64,000 nucleotides of DNA from Alkalicoccus chagannorensis DSM 18086 (GCF_000429725.1 NZ_KE386944.1:124001-188000); one strand, 5' to 3'. Shown: positions 1-9,199, counted from the first letter of the stretch. Notes: generated by a model not told the origin, from the letters alone. Made by a program: numbers and translations.

Positions 1-570
1 CGTCGGTTCATCTGCCACGAGCAGCTCCGGGTCACAGGCAAGGGCAATAGCAATCATCGCCCGCTGCCGCATGCCGCCGGACAATTCGTGGGGATAGGCT
101 TTGACGCGTCTTTCCGGAGAAGGAATACCGACCAGTTTCAGCATATCTACAGCCTTGCGGAGTCCTTCTTTTTTCGACGTTCCTTCATGAATCTGGTACG
201 CTTCGGCAATCTGGTCGCCGATCGTATAGACCGGGTTCAGCGACGTCATCGGTTCCTGGAAAATCATCGAGATTTTGTTTCCGCGGATCGACCGCATCTC
301 TGCTTCACTTTTCTCCAGCAGGTTCTCGCCTTTAAAGATGATCTCGCCGCCTTTAATCCGGCCGGGATCGTCAATCAGACGCATGATGGAGAGGGACGTA
401 ATACTTTTTCCGGAGCCGGATTCACCGACGATGCCGAGTGTCTTTCCTGCAGGCACGTCGAAATGAACGCCGTCTACTGCTTTAATTTCCCCTTTATGGG
501 TAAAGAAAGAAGTCTGCAGGTTATCGACTTTGATAATTGACTCATTGGATTCCATGTTTTCATTTTCCAA
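1..570 (-). CDS. dppD: Peptide/nickel-type ABC transporter ATP-binding protein, partial
   Basis: The C-terminal part runs off the left edge. The visible 190 codons show the ABC ATPase order: Walker [10 protein letters not shown]-loop (MIFQEP), the signature LSGGMRQR and the start of Walker B (LLVADEPT at the edge). The Q-loop followed by MTSLNP and the '[12 protein letters not shown]' pattern are typical of the DppD/OppD family, which powers uptake of di/oligopeptides, glutathione or nickel from the cytoplasmic face. I place the start at a TTG because a good ribosome site (AAGGTGGG) lies 8 nt before it; an in-frame ATG five codons later (position 555) is the alternative. It is the third gene of a minus-strand operon after the two permeases. 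A DppF partner may lie outside the window. Confidence 0.93.
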   Translation of the reverse strand, partial: MENENMESNESIIKVDNLQTSFFTHKGEIKAVDGVHFDVPAGKTLGIVGESGSGKSITSLSIMRLIDDPGRIKGGEIIFKGENLLEKSEAEMRSIRGNKISMIFQEPMTSLNPVYTIGDQIAEAYQIHEGTSKKEGLRKAVDMLKLVGIPSPERRVKAYPHELSGGMRQRAMIAIALACDPELLVADEPT

Positions 571-606
571 CGTGGTTCCCACCTTTCTGCAGTTGGAATA
601 AAATCA

Positions 607-1527
607 TCAATCAAGCTCAATACGCTTGTTCAGAATACGGTAGGAAATATCGACCAGGAAATTTACCAGTACGAACAGGAGGGATAGAACAAGGACAGAT
701 CCCTGAACAACCGGGAAATCACGCTGGTTGATGGCTTCCACAACCAAGCGGCCGAGGCCGTTGATCGCAAACACCGTTTCTGTCAGGACGGCTCCGCCGA
801 GCAGAACGCCGAACTGAAGACCAACAACCGTAACAACTGGAATCAGCGCATTTCGGAGCGCGTGTTTATAAACGACATATCGTTCTTTGACCCCTTTGGC
901 CCGGGCGGTGCGGATATAGTCCTGATGGATGACTTCGAGCATGCTGGATCGTGTCATCCGTGCAATGATCGCTGCCCCTGCAGTGCCGAGCGTGATAACC
1001 GGGAGGAGAATCTGCTGCGGTGTCCCCCAGCCGGAAACAGGCAGCCAACCGATATTTAAAGCAAGGTACTGTATCAAAATTAAACCAAGCCAGAAGTTCG
1101 GCATCGACAGTCCGAACAAGGCAATAATCATTAAGGACATATCTAAAAACGAGTTACGGCGGGTTGCAGAGATGATACCTGCAATCAAACCGATGAAAAT
1201 ACTAAGCAGTGTACTGTAGAAGGCAAGTTCTACCGTGATCCAGAAACGGTCTCCAATCAGCGATGTAACGGAGCGTCCACTCCGGATCGAGTTACCAAGG
1301 TCCCCCTGCACCGCGTTTCCGACAAAGGTAGCATACTGGACCGGCAGCGGTTCATTCAGTCCGAGGCGTTCACGAGTCTGCTCCACCTGTTCTTCCTGTG
1401 CGGCTTCTCCGGCAATGATCTGTGCCGGATCACCAGGAATCAGATGCATCATCAGGAAGACGACGAGGGAGACCCCGATCATGACCGGTATGGTCTGTAT
1501 AATGCGTCTTATTGTGTAAACAAACAT
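607..1527 (-). CDS. dppB: ABC transporter permease, DppB/GsiC type
   Basis: This 306-residue membrane protein has the classic start of the DppB/OppB family (one N-terminal helix, then a periplasmic-type loop with HLIPGDPA) and about six transmembrane helices. The EAA-type coupling loop is visible as YIRTARAKGV, and the C-terminal half carries the 'GGAVLTETVFAINGLG' signature. It would form half of the translocation channel with DppC and contact the DppD ATPase. The dppC stop lies 21 nt upstream and dppD begins 37 nt downstream, so the three are one transcription unit. The gene order C-B-D differs from the usual B-C-D. Substrate (peptide, glutathione or nickel) cannot be told from the permease. 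Confidence 0.94.
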   Translation of the reverse strand: MFVYTIRRIIQTIPVMIGVSLVVFLMMHLIPGDPAQIIAGEAAQEEQVEQTRERLGLNEPLPVQYATFVGNAVQGDLGNSIRSGRSVTSLIGDRFWITVELAFYSTLLSIFIGLIAGIISATRRNSFLDMSLMIIALFGLSMPNFWLGLILIQYLALNIGWLPVSGWGTPQQILLPVITLGTAGAAIIARMTRSSMLEVIHQDYIRTARAKGVKERYVVYKHALRNALIPVVTVVGLQFGVLLGGAVLTETVFAINGLGRLVVEAINQRDFPVVQGSVLVLSLLFVLVNFLVDISYRILNKRIELD

Positions 1528-1548
1528 GGCTGGTTCACCTCTCTTACA

Positions 1549-2442
1549 TTAAGTTTTTAACTTCGGATCGAGTGCATCGCGTACGCCGTCACCAAACAGA
1601 TTGAAGGCAAGAACGACAGCAACAATAGCAAGTCCAGGGAAGAGAGTGATGTGCGGATATTCCCACATGTAATCCCGTCCTGCAGCAAGCATCGCTCCCC
1701 ACTCAGGATCCGGGGGCTGTGCTCCAAGTCCAAGGAAGGAGAGTCCTGCAGCTGTGAGGACAGCCGTGGCGATTCGCAGCGTCGCCTGCACAATGATCGG
1801 CGACATGATATTAGGCAGGATATGCAGGAAGATGATCCTTGTATCGGACGCACCAAGTGCACGGACGGCATCAATGTATTCAAGCTGTCTGACACCGAGT
1901 GTAGAACCACGTACAATCCTTGCGAAAACAGGAATGGAAAAAATAGAAATCGCAATGATGACGTTGTTGATGCTTCCACCGAGAACAGCAACGATACCAA
2001 GCGCCAGCAGGATACCAGGGAACGCAAGCAGGACGTCCATGACTCTCATGATCACGGCGTCGATTTTCTTTCCGTAATAACCGGAGATGACGCCGAAAAA
2101 TACCCCGAAAATCATCCCGATAAAAACGGATGTGAACCCTATGTAGAGTGTAATGGACATTCCGTGAATGATCCGGGCGAAAATGTCACGGCCGTGATGG
2201 TCCGTTCCGAACCAGTATTCCGCAGAAGGACCTTGAAGCCTATCTGCCACGTTCGGCGCAAGTGGATCATTCTGTACAATCCACGGTCCGGCAAACGATG
2301 TGATGATGAAAAAGATAATCAGAATTCCGCCTGCCATCGCCAGGTAGTTGGAGCGGAGTTTCCGCCAGACATTTTTTAAGTTTTCCAGCTGCGGACTCAC
2401 CCGCTTTTTTTCCTGGGTGGAGACATTCACCGTTTCTTCCAT
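1549..2442 (-). CDS. dppC: ABC transporter permease, DppC/GsiD type
   Basis: This 297-residue permease has the OppC_N first helix (residues about 30-55), the motif FGTDHHGRDIFARI that is characteristic of DppC/NikC/GsiD proteins, and the EAA loop YIDAVRALGAS. The C-terminus carries GLSFLGLGAQPPDPEWG, also a family hallmark. It pairs with DppB in the membrane. It is the first gene of the minus-strand operon and is divergent from the substrate-binding lipoprotein gene, with 430 bp of AT-rich control region between them. The start ATG sits behind a usable AAAGTGAGGG ribosome site. Confidence 0.94.
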   Translation of the reverse strand: MEETVNVSTQEKKRVSPQLENLKNVWRKLRSNYLAMAGGILIIFFIITSFAGPWIVQNDPLAPNVADRLQGPSAEYWFGTDHHGRDIFARIIHGMSITLYIGFTSVFIGMIFGVFFGVISGYYGKKIDAVIMRVMDVLLAFPGILLALGIVAVLGGSINNVIIAISIFSIPVFARIVRGSTLGVRQLEYIDAVRALGASDTRIIFLHILPNIMSPIIVQATLRIATAVLTAAGLSFLGLGAQPPDPEWGAMLAAGRDYMWEYPHITLFPGLAIVAVVLAFNLFGDGVRDALDPKLKT

Positions 2443-2678
2443 AATAGGTTTCCCTCACTTTCTTTTATCAAATATCGTGTGTACGGAGAGGAACGTCTCT
2501 GCATCATCCATTCAGCATGCATGTCATACATAGAACATCATAAAATAAACAGACGATATGAAAAAAATTATATCACTGTGGTAAATGAACACAAGGGCTA
2601 ACGCCAAAATAAATGATATTTTCACGATATAATAAATGAATAACTGGGTACAGAGGTAAATGATGTAAAAACAAGAAT

Positions 2679-2692
2679 AGAAAACGCTTACA
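2679..2692. promoter_or_regulatory. Candidate cre (CcpA) site in the divergent control region
   Basis: AGAAAACGCTTACA matches the Bacillus cre consensus WTGNAANCGNWNNCW except for one position near the 5' end. It lies between the divergent permease operon and the binding-protein gene, so CcpA could repress both. This is a single motif match in AT-rich DNA and is an inference. Confidence 0.4.
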
Positions 2693-2761
2693 ATTCTGTG
2701 ATACGGTGAACATGCAGCTTCTATTTATCTGAATTTACTGATAAAAGGAACGTCAAATTAA

Positions 2762-2789
2762 TTGACAAGAATAATAAATTAATGAAAAT
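2762..2789 (+). promoter_or_regulatory. Possible sigma-A promoter for the binding-protein gene
   Basis: A perfect -35 (TTGACA) is followed after 16 bp by GAAAAT, a 4/6 match to -10. The 5' leader would be about 80 nt. The -10 is weak, and the AT-rich stretch offers other possibilities. The rest of the 430-bp region 2443-2872 shows no gene. Confidence 0.35.
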
Positions 2790-2872
2790 TCATGCTTGTT
2801 TTTTTATGCGAATTATTGTAAATTGTACTTGAACAACTTTGTAAAAATATGAGATTTTAAGGGGGATGTATC

Positions 2873-4576
2873 ATGTTCAAAAGCAACGTGCTGAAGACGG
2901 CGCTCATGTCTGCAGCTGCTGTTACGGCACTCGCTGCATGTGCGAGTGAGCCGGATAACAACGGTACAGACAATGCTCCGGATAACGGGGCGGGGAACAA
3001 CAACGCTGAGGTTAATGACAACGACAATGCTGACAATGATGCTGATAACAACGACGGGGAAGAAGCAGGAGAAGATGTCGATCCGGAAGATGTAGAAGTA
3101 GACCCGGATAACCTTGTCATTGCTACCCTGTCTGATGTATCTGAAATGGACCCGCATGGTTCTAATGACGTGCCATCCAGTGCCGTTCAGACAAATATTT
3201 TCGAATCCCTCCTTTATCAGGACGAAGATATGGAGCTCCAGCCACTGCTTGCTGAGAGCTGGGATGCTGTAGAAGAGGACGTATGGCAGTTTGAACTGCG
3301 TGAAGACGTGACATTCCACGATGGAGCAGAATTCAATGCCGAAGCTGTTCAGACAAACTTTGATCGATTGCTGGATCCGGATATCGGTTCTCAGCGGGCA
3401 TTTCTCTATGAAATGGTCGAAGACATTGTAGTCGTAGACGATTACACGATTGAATTCCATACTGAATTCCCATTTGCAGCACTGCCTGCCCACCTGGCCC
3501 ATTCCGGCGGCGGTATCATCAGCCCGGATGCCATTGAAGCAGACTATGAAGAAATGGAAAATGGTGGACAGCCCGGCGATTACTTAAATGAGAATCCGAT
3601 TGGCACAGGTTTCTTTGAATTTGAAGAATGGACGCCAGGTTCTGAAGTCGTTCTGATGAGAAACGACGACTATTGGGGAGAGCCTGCCGGCATGGAACAG
3701 GTTACCTTCCGCGTATCTCCAGAGGACCTTACTCGTCTTGGTGAACTGGAAACAGGCGATGCCGATATCATCTTCCCTGTCAGCCCATCCGATGCGGATC
3801 GTGTAGAGGATACAGAAGGTATTAACCTTTATACACAGGAAAGCCTGAGTCTCTCTTATCTCGGCTTCAATATGGAAGCAGAGACGCTCGACGATCAGCT
3901 TGTACGTCAAGCACTGACGAAAGCGGTCAACAAAGAAGAACTCATTGAGGGTGTATGGGAAGGCTTCGCAACCGAAGCAGTAGGCCCAATCGGAGAGAAC
4001 GTTTTCGGCTTCTCTGATGAAGTCGACGAGCTCGAGTACGACCCGGAGCGTGCGCAGGAGCTCCTTGAAGAAGCAGGCTACGGCGACGGTTTCGATACGA
4101 CGATCTGGACGAACGACTCCCGAGAGCGTATGGACATTGCTGAACTCGTGCAGGCACAGCTGTCTGTTATCGGCGTCAATGCGGAAATCGAAGTGCTTGA
4201 GTTTGGCTCCTACCTGGATGCAACCGCAGAAGGCGAGCATGACATGTTCATCCTCGGCTGGTCCACAGTAACAGGGGATGCGGACTACGGCATGTATGCA
4301 CTGTTCCACTCCTCCCAGCACGGCGACCCTGGTAACCGCTCTTTCATGTCTAATGACGAGCTCGACCAGCTTCTAGAAGATGCCCGCGAAGAAGTAGATG
4401 AAGATGCTCGTGCGGATCTCTATGAAGAGGCGATGGAAATCCTTGTAGAAGAAGCGCCGATGATGTATCTTTACCATCAGGACTACCTCGTAGGTGTTCG
4501 TGATGAAGTACAGAACTTCTGGAAGCATCCGAACGGTCTGTACCAGCTGCATGAAGTAACAATCGAAGAAGAATAA
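2873..4576 (+). CDS. Family 5 extracellular solute-binding lipoprotein (peptide/glutathione type)
   Basis: The 567-residue product begins with a lipoprotein signal peptide ending in the lipobox LAAC (Cys22 or so). A roughly 55-residue linker of N, D, G and E follows, which would act as a hydrated spacer. The SBP_bac_5 domain follows, with LAESWDAVEEDVWQFELREDV, the FHDG motif, 'NPIGTGFF' and the 'DYLVG' C-terminal lobe. It would be anchored outside the membrane and hand substrate to the DppBC channel encoded divergently next door. Aspartate and glutamate are unusually frequent, as expected for surface proteins of salt- or alkali-adapted Bacillaceae. The start ATG follows a strong AAGGGGGATG site. 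Relatives include glutathione and dipeptide binding proteins; the actual ligand is not predictable here. Confidence 0.93.
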   Translation: MFKSNVLKTALMSAAAVTALAACASEPDNNGTDNAPDNGAGNNNAEVNDNDNADNDADNNDGEEAGEDVDPEDVEVDPDNLVIATLSDVSEMDPHGSNDVPSSAVQTNIFESLLYQDEDMELQPLLAESWDAVEEDVWQFELREDVTFHDGAEFNAEAVQTNFDRLLDPDIGSQRAFLYEMVEDIVVVDDYTIEFHTEFPFAALPAHLAHSGGGIISPDAIEADYEEMENGGQPGDYLNENPIGTGFFEFEEWTPGSEVVLMRNDDYWGEPAGMEQVTFRVSPEDLTRLGELETGDADIIFPVSPSDADRVEDTEGINLYTQESLSLSYLGFNMEAETLDDQLVRQALTKAVNKEELIEGVWEGFATEAVGPIGENVFGFSDEVDELEYDPERAQELLEEAGYGDGFDTTIWTNDSRERMDIAELVQAQLSVIGVNAEIEVLEFGSYLDATAEGEHDMFILGWSTVTGDADYGMYALFHSSQHGDPGNRSFMSNDELDQLLEDAREEVDEDARADLYEEAMEILVEEAPMMYLYHQDYLVGVRDEVQNFWKHPNGLYQLHEVTIEEE

Positions 4577-4597
4577 GACGGCACAGCTCGTCAACCA

Positions 4598-4636
4598 AGC
4601 ACGTCAGAAGCGGATTGCTTCTGGCGTGCTTTTTTC
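4598..4636 (+). terminator. Rho-independent terminator after the binding-protein gene
   Basis: A 14-bp stem (AGCACGTCAGAAGC with GCTTCTGGCGTGCT, one G-U type pair) closes a 5-nt loop and is followed by six T residues. It begins 21 nt after the stop codon. Confidence 0.9.
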
Positions 4637-4640
4637 TCGG

Positions 4641-4762
4641 ATGATAAGAATATATAAGCTTCCATATAGGGTGACGGCATAGCCGGCTGCGTGGGAAGAA
4701 CGATTGCAGCGACGCCATACGCCCTCCCGGTCAGAAGGCGTGCGGCGCTTTTGTCTCGTTGC
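4641..4762 (+). repeat. Dispersed intergenic repeat, copy A
   Basis: The first 46 nt differ from the start of copy D (57,053) at only about seven positions, and contain the shared core GTGACGGC followed by AGCC. The second part (about 4,693-4,762) shares GGGAAGAAC, a TACGCC-like block, GGTCAGAAGGCG and GGCGCTTTTGTC with copies B (6.5 kb), C (50.1 kb) and D (57.4 kb). It lies right after a terminator and before the aspartokinase promoter. No coding frame is conserved among copies. The remaining sequence to about 4,957 is GC-rich, with no gene that I can support. Confidence 0.65.
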
Positions 4763-4957
4763 GGCACCAGTTGAAGGAAAGGAAGCAGGTGGCGCAAAAC
4801 CCGGGCGAAGCGTCGACAATGCCGACCGGAGCGGCTCAAAAAAAGTCATGTGGCTCAACATATCCGGCAGGCAACCTGCCCGCACCGGCTCGCTCATCCG
4901 GAGAGGGTGTGTTCTTGTCGGTCTGGAGGTCCCTGCCGGCGATAGACGAGATGCTCC

Positions 4958-4986
4958 TTGAATATCAGGCTTCTGTTTAGTATACT
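4958..4986 (+). promoter_or_regulatory. Sigma-A promoter for aspartokinase
   Basis: TTGAAT and TATACT are separated by exactly 17 bp, a good vegetative promoter. The predicted leader is about 60 nt, too short for a lysine riboswitch or T-box. Confidence 0.65.
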
Positions 4987-5051
4987 TATTCTGTGTTTTT
5001 ATAGAGAGAGCATTTGTACTTTTGAGAAAAACAAAAAGGAGCTGCACTGAC

Positions 5052-6419
5052 ATGTCCAAGGTAGTGAAATTTGGAGGAAGTTCTCTGGCGGATGCCGGCC
5101 AGTTTGAAAAAGTGGCATCGATTATCCGGGCGGACGAGGACCGCCGCTTTGTCGTCGTATCAGCTCCTGGAAAGAGACATGAGGATGATACGAAAACGAC
5201 AGACCTGCTCATTGCACTGGCGGATGCTGTTGCCGCAGGGGATGACGCATCGGAAGCACTGGAAGCCGTCGTGCTGCGCTTTGCCGATATCGTGCACGGA
5301 CTGCAGCTGGAGGAGAGTCTTCTCACACAAATTCGTGAACGGCTGCAGTATTTGATCGACACGTACGAGCAGGATGAACATCGATTGTATGACGCGCTGA
5401 AAGCAAGTGGGGAGAATGAAAACGCGAAGCTGATGGCAGCCTACCTGCAGCAGCTCGGCGAGGAAGCCCACTACGTCTCGCCTGGAGAAGCAGGGATGCT
5501 TGTCACAGACGAACCTGGCAATGCCCGTATTCTGCCGGAAGCCGATGCCAGCATCGGAAAGCTGCGCGATCGCAGCGGGATTCATGTGATTCCCGGCTTT
5601 TTCGGTGTTTCAAAGAACAATCATATCGTTACATTCCCGCGGGGTGGATCGGATATCTCCGGCTCCATCATTGCTGCGGGAGTGGAGGCCTCCTTATACG
5701 AAAACTTCACCGACGTGGATTCCATTTATTCGGTGAATCCTTCTCTGGTGAAAAGTCCACATGAAATGAAAGAGCTGACGTACCGGGAAATGCGGGAGCT
5801 TGCGTATTCCGGCTTTTCCGTTTTTCACGACGAGGCCCTGCTGCCGGTTGTGAAAAAGAAAGTACCCGTCTGCATCAAAAACACGAATCATCCGGAAGGG
5901 GAAGGGACGAGGATTGTGGCTACCCGTGAAATTGTGGGGCTGCCTGTCATCGGTATCGCAAGCGATGAAGGGTTTGTGACGATCAACCTGACCAAGTATT
6001 TAATGAACCGGGAAGTCGGCTTCGGCCAGCGCCTTTTAAACATTCTCGCTGAAGAAGGCATTTCCTTTGAACACACGCCTTCCGGGATCGACAACATGTC
6101 GGTGATCGTACGGGAAGAATACCTGGATGAGGAGACCGAAAAGCGGATTCTGACCCGGATTCAGGAAGAACTCGATGTCGAGGAAGTGCATGTCGAACGG
6201 AATCTTGCCATGGTGATGGTCGTCGGTGAAGGCATGGCGAGTACCGTCGGTGTCGCGGCAAAAGCGACCAGTGCTTTGGCTGCTGCTGGCGTGAACATCA
6301 AGATGATTAACCAGGGCTCATCGGAAGTGAGCATGATGTTCGGTGTGGATGCTGCCCACGCGGATCAGGCAGTGAAAAGCCTCTATCACGCCTGCTTCGA
6401 AAAGGAACGTGCGCTGTAG
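5052..6419 (+). CDS. Aspartokinase (monofunctional, YclM/LysC-III type)
   Basis: This 455-residue enzyme phosphorylates aspartate, the first step to lysine, threonine and methionine. The N-terminus has the kinase motif VKFGGSSLA; the nucleotide/substrate region shows 'FPRGGSDISGSIIA' and 'NFTDVDSIYSVNPS'. The C-terminal third forms two ACT domains ('GIASDEGFVTINLTKYLMN' onward and 'AMVMVVGEGMAS' onward) used for feedback inhibition. Length and start match B. subtilis YclM (ThrD) rather than the shorter alpha/beta aspartokinase II. I chose the ATG at 5052 because AAGGAG lies 10 nt upstream; an upstream TTG at 5022 has no ribosome site. It is a single-gene unit, ended by the terminator at 6452. 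Confidence 0.93.
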   Translation: MSKVVKFGGSSLADAGQFEKVASIIRADEDRRFVVVSAPGKRHEDDTKTTDLLIALADAVAAGDDASEALEAVVLRFADIVHGLQLEESLLTQIRERLQYLIDTYEQDEHRLYDALKASGENENAKLMAAYLQQLGEEAHYVSPGEAGMLVTDEPGNARILPEADASIGKLRDRSGIHVIPGFFGVSKNNHIVTFPRGGSDISGSIIAAGVEASLYENFTDVDSIYSVNPSLVKSPHEMKELTYREMRELAYSGFSVFHDEALLPVVKKKVPVCIKNTNHPEGEGTRIVATREIVGLPVIGIASDEGFVTINLTKYLMNREVGFGQRLLNILAEEGISFEHTPSGIDNMSVIVREEYLDEETEKRILTRIQEELDVEEVHVERNLAMVMVVGEGMASTVGVAAKATSALAAAGVNIKMINQGSSEVSMMFGVDAAHADQAVKSLYHACFEKERAL

Positions 6420-6451
6420 AGCGCGGCCTCTGTTATTAAAAGGAGAATGAA

Positions 6452-6490
6452 AAGAAGGACCGGGAGCCCTGGCGGCTTTCGGTCCTTCTT
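6452..6490. terminator. Bidirectional terminator between aspartokinase and amylase
   Basis: An 11-bp perfect stem (AAGAAGGACCG / CGGTCCTTCTT) has a 17-nt loop that can pair further. The minus-strand side is followed by TTTTCATTCTCC, so it can also stop transcripts arriving from the convergent amylase gene. The plus-strand side lacks a T run. Confidence 0.65.
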
Positions 6491-6498
6491 AGAGGCTC

Positions 6499-6645
6499 TA
6501 AAATATGGTTCTCATTCACATGTTGGGGTGACGGCGTAGCCAGCTGGTCGAGAAGCAGGAAGAACCCATGCTTCCCTCAAAGAACCTGCGATACACGCCG
6601 TTCCGACCAAAAGGCGTTCCGCGCTGTTGGTCGCTTTGCAGCTGT
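6499..6645 (+). repeat. Dispersed intergenic repeat, copy B
   Basis: This copy has the shared core GGGGTGACGGCGTAGCC, then a block with GGAAGAACCC and CATGCTTCC, and a block reading ACGCCGTTC, GACCAAAAGGCGTTC and CGCGCTGTTGGTC. Copies D and C carry the same blocks in the same order. It occupies the convergent space between the aspartokinase and amylase genes. Its first 25 nt diverge from copies A and D. Confidence 0.65.
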
Positions 6646-6654
6646 GTTTCTCTA

Positions 6655-8151
6655 TCATCCATTGTCTTTGTCCTGAATGTCCTGCCACGTCGGCTCTGGA
6701 ATGTAGACGGAAACAGAGCCGTCCGGCGCAAAAAAGGACGCTTTTCCGTCTTCGCCGATCTCGACGCTGCTGCCGCAGTTGCCGGTGACATCAATCCACG
6801 TTTCGCCGCTGTGAAGTTCCCCGACGTACATCTCTTTCCAGCCTTCTTCGCCGTTCGTCATCACGACCGCACACCCGGACCCCGGCACGTCCTCGTCGCC
6901 GAGACGGACCCAGCCGATTGTGTTCGGGTGGTCGAAATAGTCTTGCTGTGCCCCGTAGGCTGCGTGGTGGCGTGCATCCAGCAGCGGATTGATCTGTTCT
7001 TTCTTTCCGGGCATTTCGTAGTTGCCATTGATGCCGTAATAATCACCGAAGAAGACGCACGGATACCCATCCTCCCGGAGGAGAATCAGCGCATAGGCGT
7101 GCTGCTTGAACCAGTCCTCGACCCAGGATTCCAGTGACTCTCCGGGCTGGGAGTCGTGGTTGTCCACAAAGGTGACGGCATTGACGGGATGGCGCTGCAC
7201 GAGGCTGTTATCAAAGATCGTACGCATGTCGAAGTCCTCTCCGGTCTGGGAGGCTTCGTGGAAGCTGTAGTGGAGCCCGACATCAAACAGATCGATGCTG
7301 TAATGCACCTCCTCCAGGAAGGCTTCTTTTGCATCGACATCCGGGTTCCAGAACTCCCCGACAAAATAAAAATCATCGCCGAACGTTTCCCGCATTTTCC
7401 ATAGGAAGTCAGCGATAAAGTCATGGTTGATATGTTTGATGGCATCAAGCCGGTAGCCGTCTACACGGGTCTCTTCGGCGAACCACGTTCCCCATTTCAC
7501 CGTTTCTTCGCGGGCCTCTGGATGGTTGTAGTCAATGTTGGCGAACATGAGGTAGTCGTAGTTGCCGAATTCATCGTCCACCTGCTCGTTCCAGTCTTTA
7601 TCTTCTCCAAGGATACGAAAAATGCCGTCTTTCCCTTCGGAATGATCATAATCGGTGCCGTTAAAATGATGATGGTGCCAGACGAAGTCCGAATACTTGC
7701 CCTCGCGGCCGGGGAAGTCAAAATACGTCCAGCCTTCGATCTCAAATGGTTCGCTGATGACACTCGTGCGGTCATCCGGATCGACTTCCACCACCTCGAA
7801 CTGCTCGGTGTCATCGGCTCCGGCTTTATGATTCATGACCACATCGGCGTAGACCCGGATGCCGAGATCCCGGCACGTATCGATCGCGTCCAGCAGTTCT
7901 TTTTTTGTTCCAAATTTCGTGCGGGTGGTTCCCTTCTGATCGAACTCACCGAGGTCATATCCGTCATACAGGCCGTACCCGTTATCATCCTGCGAAATCG
8001 CCTTGGAAGCCGGCGGAATCCAGAGAGAGGTGATGCCGTGGCTGCGTATCTCCGGAGCCATTTCCTTCAGACGGTTCCAATGTTCTCCGTCGTTTGCGAG
8101 ATGCCACTCAAAAAACTGCATCATCGTATGATTGCGTGGAATATCTGTCAT
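6655..8151 (-). CDS. Cytoplasmic alpha-amylase (GH13)
   Basis: The 498-residue product hydrolyses alpha-1,4-glucan linkages. All GH13 regions are present: region I DVVMNHK, region II GYRLDAIKHI with the nucleophile Asp (near residue 230), region III VGEFW with the acid/base Glu, and region IV FVDNHDSQPG with the third catalytic Asp. The opening 'NHTMMQFFEWH' is typical of the liquefying GH13_5 group. There is no signal peptide, so it probably acts inside the cell, as AmyA does in enteric bacteria. I start it at ATG 8151, which follows AGGAGGAGG with good spacing; the longer frame back to 8205 would add an unlikely N-terminus. It follows metA by 64 nt on the same strand and may be co-transcribed with it. 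Confidence 0.93.
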   Translation of the reverse strand: MTDIPRNHTMMQFFEWHLANDGEHWNRLKEMAPEIRSHGITSLWIPPASKAISQDDNGYGLYDGYDLGEFDQKGTTRTKFGTKKELLDAIDTCRDLGIRVYADVVMNHKAGADDTEQFEVVEVDPDDRTSVISEPFEIEGWTYFDFPGREGKYSDFVWHHHHFNGTDYDHSEGKDGIFRILGEDKDWNEQVDDEFGNYDYLMFANIDYNHPEAREETVKWGTWFAEETRVDGYRLDAIKHINHDFIADFLWKMRETFGDDFYFVGEFWNPDVDAKEAFLEEVHYSIDLFDVGLHYSFHEASQTGEDFDMRTIFDNSLVQRHPVNAVTFVDNHDSQPGESLESWVEDWFKQHAYALILLREDGYPCVFFGDYYGINGNYEMPGKKEQINPLLDARHHAAYGAQQDYFDHPNTIGWVRLGDEDVPGSGCAVVMTNGEEGWKEMYVGELHSGETWIDVTGNCGSSVEIGEDGKASFFAPDGSVSVYIPEPTWQDIQDKDNG

Positions 8152-8215
8152 CGTAAGTCCTCCTCCTCTGGTATGACAGTCTATTCCCGCCTTTGTGAAA
8201 AACAAAACAGAACTA

Positions 8216-9130
8216 TTATCTCCATTCGAACGGAGTCTGCTGGTAGACGTAGTAGTTGAGCCAGTTCGAGAAAAGCAGGTGCGCGTGCGAGCGCCAGCGG
8301 TTCATCGGCTCCTCTGAAGGGTCATTATTCGGAAAATAATGCGCCGGGATCTGTACACTGAGTCCGCGGTCGAGGTCACGCTCATATTCTTCTTTCAGCG
8401 TAGCTGTGTCGTACTCGAGGTGTCCGGTGGCCATCACATGACGTCCATCCTTCGACATGAGTAAAAAAGGTCCTGCTTCCTTCGAGGAAGCGAGCAGCAG
8501 GAGGTCGTCGTTGCCTTCCGGTTCCTGAATGTTAATATTCGTATACCGGGAGTGCGGGGCAATGAATTCATCGTCAAAGCCGCGCAGCAGCTCCACGTTT
8601 CTCATAGCAGGATCGATCCGGTGGCGGAAAATGCCGGAGCACTTCTGTTCCAATGGTACTTTCTGAATGCCGTAAAGGTGGTAGAGAGCCGCCTGCGCGC
8701 CCCAGCAGATGTGCAGGGAAGAGGTGACGTTCGTTTCCGCCCAGTCCATGATCGTAGTGATTTCTTTCCAGTAGAGCACGTCTTCAAACGTCAAGAGTTC
8801 AATCGGGGCGCCTGTAATGATCATGCCGTCAAAGCGCTGGTGGCGAATGGAGTCGAAATCGGTATAGAACGCTTCCAGATGGGAGCGGCTGACGTTTTTC
8901 GGCTCATAGGATACCGTACGCAGGAATGTAATGTTTACCTGCAGCGGGGAATTCCCGAGCAGGCGGAGCAGATGGGCCTCGGTTTTTTCTTTTTCCGGCA
9001 TTAAATTGAGGATGACGATATTCAGCGGACGGATGTCCTGCATCGTCGCCCGTTCATCCTCCATGACGAAAATATTCTCTGTCTCCAGTACATCTTTTGC
9101 CGGCAGGTTTCTAGGTACGTTAATGGGCAA
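8216..9130 (-). CDS. metAA: Homoserine O-acetyltransferase, MetA family
   Basis: The 304-residue enzyme acylates homoserine, the first committed step to methionine. The N-terminus reads [10 protein letters not shown], as in MetA proteins. The catalytic Cys142 sits in [12 protein letters not shown], and the His/Glu pair in ATGHLEYD. Position 111 is Glu (GAPIE), the residue that marks acetyl-CoA rather than succinyl-CoA use in characterised MetA proteins (Gly in E. coli). I start at a TTG (9130) because GAGGAGGAG lies 6 nt upstream and the protein then begins at the family's usual point. The leader is only about 40 nt, with no SAM riboswitch or T-box. Confidence 0.94.
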   Translation of the reverse strand: MPINVPRNLPAKDVLETENIFVMEDERATMQDIRPLNIVILNLMPEKEKTEAHLLRLLGNSPLQVNITFLRTVSYEPKNVSRSHLEAFYTDFDSIRHQRFDGMIITGAPIELLTFEDVLYWKEITTIMDWAETNVTSSLHICWGAQAALYHLYGIQKVPLEQKCSGIFRHRIDPAMRNVELLRGFDDEFIAPHSRYTNINIQEPEGNDDLLLLASSKEAGPFLLMSKDGRHVMATGHLEYDTATLKEEYERDLDRGLSVQIPAHYFPNNDPSEEPMNRWRSHAHLLFSNWLNYYVYQQTPFEWR

Positions 9131-9171
9131 AGTCTGCTCCTCCTCTCTGTCTCTCAATTCTGATAACTACC

Positions 9172-9199
9172 ATTATAACAACTGGCAGAAAATCTACAA
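9172..9199 (-). promoter_or_regulatory. Candidate sigma-A promoter for metA
   Basis: On the minus strand, TTGTAG is followed after 16 bp by a perfect TATAAT. The -35 is only a partial match. Confidence 0.5.

Noticed and set aside
1651-2379. Open frame of 242 codons antisense to dppC
   Set aside because: Shadow of the permease gene; composition rich in Arg, Asn and Asp with no fold.
4604-5362. Minus-strand frames across the aspartokinase leader
   Set aside because: They span a terminator, a dispersed repeat, a promoter and the start of aspartokinase on the other strand.
7423-8259. Open frame of 278 codons antisense to the amylase
   Set aside because: Antisense shadow; the minus strand encodes all GH13 catalytic motifs.
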